A stretch of 9,778 nt of DNA from the NCBI GenBank assembly GCA_937949945.1, contig CALFEQ010000002.1, positions 1-9,778 of the forward strand, read 5' to 3'. Shown in pieces: positions 1 through 7,060 of the stretch. A program made the translations under genes and the position numbers. Position 1 is the first letter of the stretch, and every line of letters begins with the position of its first letter. This DNA is from an uncultured Myxococcales bacterium (GTDB taxonomy: Bacteria > Myxococcota_A > Polyangia > Polyangiales > Polyangiaceae). Under the pieces are notes generated by a model. That model did not search any database. It was not told where the DNA came from and saw only the letters and a list, made by a program, of their open reading frames with translations.

Positions 1-2994
1 TCACCGCCTGACCGCCTCGCGCGCGATGCGCAGCGAGAGCACGCGCTCGCCGCGGCGCACCTTCACGAGGACGTCGTCGTGGACGGGTCCCGACAGGCGC
101 GCTCGCGCCTCCTCGATCGAGGCGACCTTCGCGCCGCCCACCTCGACGAGGACGTCGCCGGCCACGAGGCCGCCGCGCTCCGCCTCGCTGCCTTCGGCGA
201 CCGAGACGATGACGACCTCCGGGCCCTCGAGCCCCGGCGCGGTCTCGCCGAGCGTCACGGCCACGCCGCCCGTCGCGAGAGGCTCCTTCGAGCTCGCCTC
301 GCCGGTGATGACGAGCTTCACGCCGTCCGTCGTTCGGCCGGCCGAGACCCTCACGTCGGATCGCCGCGCGCGACCGACGTCGGCGGCGTACGCCTCGAGC
401 GTGATCACACCTTCGGCGAGCTCGCCCAGGCGGAAGCGGCCCTTGCCGTCGGTGACGGCGATCCCGTGAGGCTTCGCGCCGACGGGCAGGTACGTGGGCA
501 CGGCGTCCTTCGCGACGCGCGCGCCGGGGATCGGATCGCCGCGCGTGTCGACGACGACGCCCTCGACGACGCCTTCCTCCGCGAGCTCGAAGCGCTTCAC
601 CTCCGTCGGTTTGCGGCCGCCGCGCTCCTCGATCGTGATCGCCCTCTCCTGCGGGGCGTGGCCGGCCATGCGGACGCGGAGCCGCGCGGGGCCCGGCGGC
701 ACGTCGCCGATGGTGAACGTCCCCTCTTTGTTCGTGCGCGTGTGACGGACGCCCGACTCGGTGTAGAGCGCGACCTCCGCGCCCGCGAGCGGCTCTCGCC
801 TGCGCGTGGTCACCTCTCCGGTGACGCTCTCGGCGGGCGCGAGCACGACGACCAGCTCGGCCATGTCCGGCGTCGTCGTCACGACCTTCGCGGCGTGACC
901 GGGCGCGCGCACCTCGACGCGGAGCGACAGCCCTTTGGCGCCGGCGAGCTCCGCGCGACCGCGTGCGTCGGTGAACGCGGTGACGCGGACCGCCTCGTTC
1001 GGATCGAGCGAGACGGCCGAGACCTGCGCGAAGTCGACGCCGTCGTTGCGACGATCGACGACTCTCACCGGGAGCGCGGGCCGCGGCTCGGGGAGCGTGA
1101 TCACGATCGTCTTCTTGCGGGCTTCCGGGATCGTGACCTCGACGCGCGCCGCGACCGCCGTCGGGTCTTCGTCGCGCGCGACGAGGATGGTGACGGCCTC
1201 CGGCAGCGAGGCGAACGCGAACGAGCCGTCCGTGCCCGTCCGCGTCATGTGCTCGAACGATCCGCGCGTCGCGAGCGCCGTCACGTGCGCGCCGGAGACG
1301 GGACGGCCGCGCGTGTCCACGACGCGCCCCTCGAGATCGCCGCCGCGCTGGAGGACGACGTCGACGCGCGCCTCGTCGTTCGACCGGAGGAGCACGATCT
1401 CGCTCATCGCCTCGACGTACTGCGGGTGGTGCACGACGACGCGCACGCGACCGGGCGTCACCGGCGTCGCGCGGAACGTCCCGTCGCGCGCGGAGACCCA
1501 CGGCTCGGCCTGGACGGTCGAGGTCTGGATGGTGGCGCCGGGCCCCGGTTGGGTGCTGCCTCCGAAGGAGAGGCCGATCACGGGCCCGCGCGGGATCGGC
1601 GGCACGGGCCCCGGCATGACCCCGAGCTCGCCGGCCGGGATGAGCGGCGCAGGCCCCGCGAGCTTCGCCGTGAAGTGCGCCTCGCGGAAGGACCAGCGCG
1701 AGGGATCCTCGTCGATCGGCATGCCGTCGAGATCGGTGCCGACGACGCGGATGGTGGCGCCGTCGACGGCGTAGCCGCGCGCGTCGGTGATCTTCCCGAC
1801 GAGCGTGCCGCCGCGCGAGAGCGCGACCTTCACCTCCGAGCCCGTGTCCTCGTCGATCGCCACCGCCGGCTTCGGCACGAACCCGTCCGCGCGCGCCGAG
1901 AGTGTGGCCGGCCCGCGCGCGATCGGTCCGAGGATCACGCGGCCGTGCTTGTCGGTGACGCCGTCGAGCGGGAACGGCGAGAGCCCGCTCTCGGCGAGCG
2001 TCACTCTGGCGTCGCGCACGTCGTCGCCGGTCGCGGCGTCGACGACGTGCGCCGTGATCATCCTGCCCGGCCCGAGCACCAACCGGACCGGCTTCTCCTC
2101 GCCCTTGGCGAGGACCACGCCGACCTCGATCGGCGACACGCGCGTGCCGCTCACGGCGCGGAGCGCGTAGCTCCCGTGATCGAGGCCGGCGATCCGCACC
2201 TTGCCTTCACCGTCGGTCTGGGTGACGCGCGCCGATCCGAGCGCCGGCGAGCCGACGAGGACGCGCGCCGACGCCGCCGGCGAGCCGTCCTCGCTCACGA
2301 CCTCGACGACGAGCGCGCCCTGCTTGCCGAGGACGATCACGGCGACCTCGCCCTCGGGCACGCGCCGCTTCGTCACCTCCTCGAAGCCCGGCGCACGCGC
2401 GGTGACGGTGTACGGGCCTTCGCCGAGGCGCCCCACGCGCGCACGACCGTCGCTCCCGGAACGCGCGCCGACCGGGAACGGGTCGGGCCCGCGCACCTCG
2501 ATCTCCGCCCCGCTCACCGGCGCGCCGGCCTCGTCCTTCACGAGCACCTCGAGCACGTGCTCCGGCAAGAGCTCGAGATCGAGCCTCCTCGCTCCGGCGA
2601 CCACGACCACCATCTGCGAGGCGCGCGCGCGGCCGGGCGCCTCCGCCACGACCCAGTGCTCGGCCTCGGGCAGGTCGCGGAGCGTCGCTCGCCCCGTCTC
2701 GTCGGTCTCGGCCTCGCCCGCGGCGTGGGCGCGTCCGTCGAGGATGGCGAAGGCTCGCACCCGCGCGCCGGCGAGCACGGGCTTGTCCCGGATGTCGTCG
2801 TCGTCCTTCTTCGACGGCTCGTCCGCGACGTGCACGACGACGTCGAGGATCCCGTCGCGACCGGTGATCTCCTCCGGCACGGAAGGCGCGACGAGGTCGA
2901 CCGGCGCCGCACGGAGGGCGGCCCCCGGCCAGCCCGCGACCCAGAGCAGCCCCGCGAGCACGAGCAAGAGGGCACGCAGTCGAGCGAGCGTCAT
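1..2994 (-). CDS. Secreted multi-repeat carboxypeptidase-regulatory-like protein with C-terminal PDZ domain
   Basis: An exported protein of about 997 residues, function unknown. Residues 1-30 look like a Sec signal peptide: arginines near the start, a Leu/Val/Ala core, and a small-residue cleavage region near LRAAP. Residues about 50-896 hold roughly nine repeats of the carboxypeptidase-regulatory-like (transthyretin-type) beta-sandwich. Each repeats a pattern such as VVDTRGxPxxGAxV, then TDxxGxF, then LxPGxxxLxVRAxGH. Approximate borders are 50-140, 146-224, 227-307, 311-393, 396-550, 553-634, 640-718, 722-803 and 808-896. The fifth is enlarged by a Pro/Gly-rich insert at about 440-501. Residues 907-990 form a PDZ domain (SVAEGSEAERGGLVAGDVLV). 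The stop TGA is the first triplet of the window. The frame runs upstream to a TTG at 3081, with ATGs at 3045 and 3030. The ATG at 2994 was chosen because the signal peptide starts there and GAGGA lies 11 nt upstream. Such repeat proteins usually act as surface adhesion or scaffold modules; no catalytic domain is seen. It is transcribed divergently from the vWA lipoprotein gene. Confidence 0.88.
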   Translation of the reverse strand: MTLARLRALLLVLAGLLWVAGWPGAALRAAPVDLVAPSVPEEITGRDGILDVVVHVADEPSKKDDDDIRDKPVLAGARVRAFAILDGRAHAAGEAETDETGRATLRDLPEAEHWVVAEAPGRARASQMVVVVAGARRLDLELLPEHVLEVLVKDEAGAPVSGAEIEVRGPDPFPVGARSGSDGRARVGRLGEGPYTVTARAPGFEEVTKRRVPEGEVAVIVLGKQGALVVEVVSEDGSPAASARVLVGSPALGSARVTQTDGEGKVRIAGLDHGSYALRAVSGTRVSPIEVGVVLAKGEEKPVRLVLGPGRMITAHVVDAATGDDVRDARVTLAESGLSPFPLDGVTDKHGRVILGPIARGPATLSARADGFVPKPAVAIDEDTGSEVKVALSRGGTLVGKITDARGYAVDGATIRVVGTDLDGMPIDEDPSRWSFREAHFTAKLAGPAPLIPAGELGVMPGPVPPIPRGPVIGLSFGGSTQPGPGATIQTSTVQAEPWVSARDGTFRATPVTPGRVRVVVHHPQYVEAMSEIVLLRSNDEARVDVVLQRGGDLEGRVVDTRGRPVSGAHVTALATRGSFEHMTRTGTDGSFAFASLPEAVTILVARDEDPTAVAARVEVTIPEARKKTIVITLPEPRPALPVRVVDRRNDGVDFAQVSAVSLDPNEAVRVTAFTDARGRAELAGAKGLSLRVEVRAPGHAAKVVTTTPDMAELVVVLAPAESVTGEVTTRRREPLAGAEVALYTESGVRHTRTNKEGTFTIGDVPPGPARLRVRMAGHAPQERAITIEERGGRKPTEVKRFELAEEGVVEGVVVDTRGDPIPGARVAKDAVPTYLPVGAKPHGIAVTDGKGRFRLGELAEGVITLEAYAADVGRARRSDVRVSAGRTTDGVKLVITGEASSKEPLATGGVAVTLGETAPGLEGPEVVIVSVAEGSEAERGGLVAGDVLVEVGGAKVASIEEARARLSGPVHDDVLVKVRRGERVLSLRIAREAVRR

Positions 2995-3088
2995 TCCCAC
3001 TCGGGTCCTCGGTCCTCCACGGTCGCGCATCGGATCGGAGCGCATCGAAGCCAGGTCGGCCCACCAACGAGAGCACAACAAGAGGCCG

Positions 3089-3098
3089 GCTTCGAAGC
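3089..3098. promoter_or_regulatory. 10-bp perfect palindrome in the divergent intergenic region
   Basis: GCTTCGAAGC is self-complementary. It lies in the 149-bp gap between two divergent genes (2995-3143), about 45 bp from the plus-strand start. Flanking bases continue the symmetry only imperfectly. Position and symmetry would fit an operator for a dimeric regulator, but palindromes of this length occur by chance. I found no convincing -35/-10 pair on either strand of this gap. Confidence 0.2.
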
Positions 3099-3143
3099 TT
3101 CCGTCATGTCGCCCGATACCGCGGTTCTGCTATTCCTTTCCAT

Positions 3144-4316
3144 GTGCGGCCGAAGCTCGGCTCGAAAATCGCGCTTGGTGCCTTCGGCCTGGCATTCGCG
3201 CTCGCCACGGGCTGCGGAACCGAGCGGCCGCCCGTGACCCACGGAAGCGCGTCGGCGTCCGGAGGGAGCGGCGGAGGCGACGTCTTCGATCATCCCGACC
3301 CTCGAGACACGAAGCCGCCGGGCTGCGGGAGCCTTCCGGACGGCTCGCATTGCGATTGTGTCGACGTCCCGCTCTACGTGGACCCGCCGATCATCTACTT
3401 CGTCCTCGATCGATCGGCGAGCATGGCCAATCCGGACAAGTGGAACCAGGTCCGGCGCACTGTCGCCACGATCATGCGCAACCTCGGCCCACGCGCGAAC
3501 TTCGGCGCGACGATGTTCCCGGCCGTGGGCTCCGATCCGTGCGCGCCGGGGACGCAGGTCATGGGCGTACGCAACGGCGATCCTCCGTCGTCGGGCGCCG
3601 ACGGACCGGCCACGCAGAAGCTCCTCTCGGTGACCCGCGTGACGCCGAACGGCGGCACCCCCACCGCGGCGACGCTCGAGCGAGTGCTCGGCGACCTCGG
3701 GACGATCGCAGGTCGGAAGTTCGTCATCCTGGCGACGGACGGCGCGCCCAACTGCAACGCGAACGCGACCTGCGGCTTCGACCAGTGCCAGCTCAACATC
3801 GAGAACGTCATGGGGTGCCCGAAGTACGGCCCCTTCAACTGCTGCGAGCCGCCGGACGGCTTCCGCGAGAACTGCAACGATGGTCCGCGCACGCTCGCGG
3901 CGATCGGCGCGCTGCGCAGCGCGGGCATCCCGACGTACGTCGTCGGCCTCCCCGGCGCGGCCCCGTACGCGGCGCTGCTCGATCAGATGGCGGAGGCCGG
4001 TGGGACCGCCCGAGGCGGCACGCCGAAGTACTACGCGGTCGACAGCGCGTCCGAGACCGTCATGCTCGCCGCGCTGAAGAAGATCGCCGCCCAGATCGCG
4101 GGCACGTGCGTGTTCGAGCTGAAGGAGCCGCCGGCCGATCCGCAGCTCGTCAACGTCTACCTCGACGACGTCATCCTCCCGTACGAGCCGACCAACGGCT
4201 GGACGATCGAGGGCAAGACGGTCACCCTCGTCGGAGAAGCGTGCGAGCGCGTGATGAACGGGGACGTGCTCGACGTGAGGATCATCGCGGGGTGCCCGCG
4301 GGTGGAGCCGAAGTGA
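3144..4316 (+). CDS. von Willebrand factor A domain lipoprotein with Cys-rich insert
   Basis: A 390-residue exported lipoprotein, function unknown. It starts at GTG 3144, the first start in this frame, with no clear Shine-Dalgarno upstream. Residues 1-24 form a lipoprotein signal (basic MRPKLGSK, hydrophobic core, then LATGC with Cys24 as the lipidated residue). A Ser/Gly linker at 35-45 and a short Cys-bearing segment (Cys61, Cys70, Cys72) follow. The vWA domain begins at about residue 82 and has all three MIDAS metal-site elements: DRSAS (Asp89, Ser91, Ser93), Thr172 in NGGTPT, and Asp199 in ATDGAPN. Between about 204 and 244 lies an insert with seven cysteines (204, 210, 215, 225, 233, 234, 244), suggesting disulfides in an oxidising compartment. 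The domain ends near 320, and a beta-rich tail of about 65 residues runs to the stop. vWA domains with an intact MIDAS typically bind protein ligands through a divalent metal; the partner here is unknown. Related Cys-rich vWA lipoproteins are frequent in myxobacteria. Confidence 0.9.
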   Translation: MRPKLGSKIALGAFGLAFALATGCGTERPPVTHGSASASGGSGGGDVFDHPDPRDTKPPGCGSLPDGSHCDCVDVPLYVDPPIIYFVLDRSASMANPDKWNQVRRTVATIMRNLGPRANFGATMFPAVGSDPCAPGTQVMGVRNGDPPSSGADGPATQKLLSVTRVTPNGGTPTAATLERVLGDLGTIAGRKFVILATDGAPNCNANATCGFDQCQLNIENVMGCPKYGPFNCCEPPDGFRENCNDGPRTLAAIGALRSAGIPTYVVGLPGAAPYAALLDQMAEAGGTARGGTPKYYAVDSASETVMLAALKKIAAQIAGTCVFELKEPPADPQLVNVYLDDVILPYEPTNGWTIEGKTVTLVGEACERVMNGDVLDVRIIAGCPRVEPK

Positions 4317-4323
4317 GGTCAGG

Positions 4324-4345
4324 CTCCGGGCTCCGGGCTCCAGTC
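4324..4345 (+). repeat. Tandem heptanucleotide repeat CTCCGGG/CTCCAGT, three units
   Basis: CTCCGGG, CTCCGGG and CTCCAGT follow each other exactly, with a further C. The array starts 8 bp after the stop codon of the vWA lipoprotein gene. The same heptad family recurs in the opposite orientation at 4422-4450. The left 20 bp match the reverse complement of 4422-4441 at 16 of 20 positions, so the two arrays could pair as an imperfect stem around about 78 bp. This looks like a noncoding intergenic simple repeat, since neither flanking gene covers it. Confidence 0.7.
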
Positions 4346-4421
4346 GAGGGGTTCTGGGACTGCGCTCGGGAGAGCAGGGACCGTCCACGCTCGGCGGACG
4401 TCGTCCGGGAACGGTCACCTG

Positions 4422-4450
4422 CTGGAGACTGGAGTCTGGAGACTCCAGTC
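4422..4450 (-). repeat. Inverted heptanucleotide repeat with perfect hairpin; possible transcript end
   Basis: On the plus strand three units, CTGGAGA, CTGGAGT and CTGGAGA (4422-4442), are followed by the inverse unit CTCCAGT (4443-4449). This creates a perfect inverted repeat: GACTGGAGTCT (4427-4437), two bases, AGACTCCAGTC (4440-4450). It starts 11 nt past the 3' end of the tRNA gene in the direction of tRNA transcription. It also lies between convergent transcription units, where a bidirectional terminator or RNA processing stop would be expected. No T-run follows on either strand, so a classical intrinsic terminator is not supported. Confidence 0.6.
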
Positions 4451-4459
4451 AGTCATCTC

Positions 4460-4550
<91 letters not shown>

Positions 4551-4564
4551 TGACGCAGCCGCCA

Positions 4565-4593
4565 GACCTAGCACGCTCCTCGCCGGATTTCAG
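4565..4593 (-). promoter_or_regulatory. Weak candidate promoter for tRNA-Ser
   Basis: On the minus strand a -35-like CTGAAA (4593-4588) is followed after exactly 17 bp by TAGGTC (4570-4565), which is preceded by TGC as in an extended -10. Transcription would start about 10 nt before the tRNA 5' end, a sensible leader length. The match to the sigma-70 consensus is only partial: four of six at -35 and two of six at -10. Spacing and position carry the call, and chance is possible. Confidence 0.3.
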
Positions 4594-4612
4594 CTTGCTT
4601 CGAGAGGCGGGC

Positions 4613-7006
4613 TCATCGGCCCCAGGCGCGCAGGGCGGCTGAGGTCGGGCCGTCGGCCACCACCTTGGGCCCCGACGGCGGATTCCCTTGGGTTTGCGCG
4701 CCTCCGGCCGCCTGCCGCTTCACGACGAGCTCGCGCCAGGCGAGGGAGCGGAGGGCCTCTGCCGCCAGGGGGTGGCTCGGGCGGACGTCGCTCACGCAGT
4801 CGGGGTCGAGCGAGAGATCGCAGACCTTGACCTCCCGCTCGCGGGCGCCGAGGAGCACGAACGGGCCCCAGCGCACGGAGAAGCGCGTCGTGGTCGCGGC
4901 GATGAGCGGGCGCTCCAGGCTCGGGCTCTTTCCTGCCGCGATCTTCCAGAGGCTCTCGCCCTCGACCCGTGCCGGCGGAGGCAGCCCGAAGGCCTCGAGG
5001 ATCGTCGGCGCGACGTCGACGCCGCTCGTGGGCGCGGACACGCGCTCGCGCGGCGCCTTCGTGGGCGCGCGGAGCACGAGCGGCACCGCGAGGGCGCTCT
5101 CGACGAGCGCCTCGTCTTCGAGGAAGGGCACGTGCGCGGCGGCGTCGACGCCGATGTCGCCGGTGACGATCCACAGCGTGTCCTTGTCTCGCCCGAGCGC
5201 GCGTACGCGGCCGACGAGCGAGCCGAGCGCCGCGTCGTGCGCGGCGAGCGCCTTGCCGTGGAGGGCGAACGCGCGCTCGCGATCGGGATCGGTGAACAGG
5301 CGACCGCCGCCCAACCTGCGTGCCTTCGCGAGCGCCTCGCCGGCGTGCTTCGGCTCGAGGCCGCCCGAGTAGTCCGCGGGCGGCAGCTCCTTGAGCTCTT
5401 CGCTGGTCACGTCCCACGGCGGATGTCCGCCTCGCGCATGCACGAGCACGAAGAACCGGTCGTCCTTGTGCGCCTCGAGCCAGCGGCCGACGTCGTCGAA
5501 GATGGCGGTCGCCTCCGTCTCTTCGTCCGGCAGGCGCGCCACGAACGTCTCCCATCCGCGGGCGAAGCCGTAAGGCTCCGTCGTGGTCGGGTTCGCCGTG
5601 AACATCGCCGTGACGATGCCGGCCTGGCGCGCCGCCTGCGCCACCGTGACGACGGACGGCGAGATCGCCGCGTCCGCGTCGGAGGCGCCGTGCGCGCGAG
5701 GCGAGAGGCCGGTGAGCATCGAGCCGACCGCGCCGCTCGCCCAGCTCGAGGTGGCGCGGTGCGCCTCGAAGACGGCGCCGCCTCCGGAGGCGAGCGCGGC
5801 GAGCTCCGGCATGGCGATCGAGCCGCCGTGGAGGCCGATCAGGCGGCGCGAGATCGACCCCATCACGACCGCGATCACGCCGCGCACCTTCGGCATGGAC
5901 GCGTCGGCGACCGGCTCGGCGCGCGCGTCGTTCGGGAGCACCACGCGCGCCTCGGCGAACGCGACGCGCGCACCCTTCGAGCTCCTCTTCGCGACGAGCT
6001 CGACCCCGGCGATCGTTCCGACGTCGCCGAGCGGGATGGCGATCGGCCGCCATCCCGGCGGATCCGTCGGGCCTCCGAGGTGGAAGCTCCCGACGATCCG
6101 CGGCTCGGCGCGATCGACGAGCACGCGCACCTCGGCTTCGGCCTCGCCGCCGCTCGCGCCGATGAAGCCTTCGAGGACGGCGCCGTTCGGAAGGAACGCG
6201 GTGCAGCGCGCGAAGCCGGGCGCGCGGAGGGAGACGGCGCGCCGTGAGGTCCCTCCGATGGAGACCGTCGTGATCGCGTCGTTGCGCGTCGGCGCGGAGT
6301 AGGGAGCGTCCCCGTCGTTCGGGCCGACGCGGATCCAGTCGATCTCGGCGAGGTCGTCGGACGACGAGCGGGGGCCGCCGTTGAATCGCAACAGGAGCTC
6401 GTTCGTCCCGCGCATCACGACGCCTTGCGCGCGAGCGGCCACGATCGTGGTCTCGCCCTTCGACAGCGAGAGCGCGCCGATGGGCTTGCCGTTCAGGTAG
6501 ACGGAGATGCTGCGCGCGATGCCGCCGCGCACGCGCGCCTCGACCACGATGCCGGCGTCCGACTTCAGCTCGGCGGGGGAGACGAACGAGAGCTCGAGCG
6601 ACCTCGATCGGACGGCGACCCACGACGCGCCCGCGTGCTCGCGCACCTCGACGTCCGGCGGTGAGATGCGCGGACCGGACATGCGCGAGCGCATCGTCGT
6701 GTCCCCGAGGTCGAGGAGCACGCCGCGATGACCGAAGGTGCAGTCGTCGCTCGTGCCGAGGAAGTCGATGAGCGCGGCCTCGCGCGGAGCGTCGGTCGCC
6801 TTCGCGCTCTTGATGCTCGGCGTCCCGCTCGCGGCGAGCGACGTCGTCGCGCCGCCGGACGGCGGGTCGCTCGAGCCGCAGCGCGAGCATCCGGTCGCGG
6901 ACGCGAGCGCGAGGACGGCGGCGTACGCGGCCATGCGTCGCCCGTGGCGCCCGCCATGTGCGGGGCCATGGCCGACGATCGGGGGCGCCGTCCGCGGAGG
7001 CCGCAT
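4613..7006 (-). CDS. Sulfatase-like lipoprotein lacking the catalytic residues (probable pseudo-sulfatase)
   Basis: A 797-residue predicted lipoprotein. After a long basic N-terminus (about 24 residues) comes a hydrophobic stretch ending ASATGC, with Cys40 as the lipidation site, then a low-complexity linker to about 75. Residues about 80-360 are beta-rich and resemble one or two jelly-roll carbohydrate-binding-like modules (VYLNGKPIGALSL; LLLRFNGG; EIDWIRVGP). Residues 374-760 follow the alkaline phosphatase/sulfatase fold: GVIAVVMGS, MPELAALASGG, SMLTGLSPRAHG, FFVLVHARGGHPPW, WIVTGDIGVD, DVAPTILEAFGLP, and a tail CDLSLDPDC like the family's YDLxxDPxE. The active site is gone. The N-terminal metal Asp pair is replaced by GSISRR (383-388), and the formylglycine C/SxPSR site before LTG reads ASGAV (423-427). 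A binding or structural role is more likely than ester hydrolysis. The start at 7006 has AAGAGG 7 nt upstream; a TTG at 7042 and an ATG at 6934 (no ribosome site) are alternatives. It follows the receiver gene by 54 bp. Confidence 0.85.
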   Translation of the reverse strand: MRPPRTAPPIVGHGPAHGGRHGRRMAAYAAVLALASATGCSRCGSSDPPSGGATTSLAASGTPSIKSAKATDAPREAALIDFLGTSDDCTFGHRGVLLDLGDTTMRSRMSGPRISPPDVEVREHAGASWVAVRSRSLELSFVSPAELKSDAGIVVEARVRGGIARSISVYLNGKPIGALSLSKGETTIVAARAQGVVMRGTNELLLRFNGGPRSSSDDLAEIDWIRVGPNDGDAPYSAPTRNDAITTVSIGGTSRRAVSLRAPGFARCTAFLPNGAVLEGFIGASGGEAEAEVRVLVDRAEPRIVGSFHLGGPTDPPGWRPIAIPLGDVGTIAGVELVAKRSSKGARVAFAEARVVLPNDARAEPVADASMPKVRGVIAVVMGSISRRLIGLHGGSIAMPELAALASGGGAVFEAHRATSSWASGAVGSMLTGLSPRAHGASDADAAISPSVVTVAQAARQAGIVTAMFTANPTTTEPYGFARGWETFVARLPDEETEATAIFDDVGRWLEAHKDDRFFVLVHARGGHPPWDVTSEELKELPPADYSGGLEPKHAGEALAKARRLGGGRLFTDPDRERAFALHGKALAAHDAALGSLVGRVRALGRDKDTLWIVTGDIGVDAAAHVPFLEDEALVESALAVPLVLRAPTKAPRERVSAPTSGVDVAPTILEAFGLPPPARVEGESLWKIAAGKSPSLERPLIAATTTRFSVRWGPFVLLGAREREVKVCDLSLDPDCVSDVRPSHPLAAEALRSLAWRELVVKRQAAGGAQTQGNPPSGPKVVADGPTSAALRAWGR

Positions 7007-7013
7007 GGCCGGG

Positions 7014-7019
7014 CCTCTT
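7014..7019 (-). promoter_or_regulatory. Ribosome binding site for the sulfatase-like gene
   Basis: AAGAGG on the minus strand lies 7 nt before the ATG at 7006. It decides the start: the TTG at 7042 and the ATG at 6934 have no comparable sequence upstream. The choice gives an unusually long N-terminal region before the lipoprotein signal core, so a start at 6934 is not excluded. Confidence 0.55.
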
Positions 7020-7031
7020 ACCGCGAACGAA

Positions 7032-7052
7032 GCCGGCGACAAAGCCGCCGGC
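7032..7052 (-). other. Intercistronic GC-rich hairpin in the receiver/sulfatase operon
   Basis: GCCGGCG (7032-7038) and CGCCGGC (7046-7052) form a perfect 7-bp stem with a 7-nt loop. It lies between the receiver gene stop (7061) and the downstream ribosome binding site (7019). The minus strand after the stem reads TTCGTTCGCGG, with no T-run, so a strong terminator is unlikely. It could partly attenuate or stabilise the transcript, or be chance in GC-rich DNA. Confidence 0.3.
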
Positions 7053-7060
7053 CCGTGCGC

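Noticed and set aside
79..3237. 1052-codon plus-strand open frame opposite the repeat protein
   Set aside because: Translation is Arg/Asp/His-rich without domains and lies antisense to a gene with clear repeats, a signal peptide and PDZ; it is a GC-rich shadow.
2991..4418. 475-codon minus-strand frame antisense to the vWA gene
   Set aside because: No recognisable domain, Arg-rich, and opposite a gene with a complete MIDAS.
4427..4450. Classical Rho-independent terminator
   Set aside because: The stem is perfect but neither strand has a T-run after it, so it is recorded as a repeat with a hairpin.
4688..6247. 519-codon plus-strand frame antisense to the sulfatase-like gene
   Set aside because: Arg/Glu/His-rich shadow with no motif; the minus-strand frame carries the sulfatase-fold framework.
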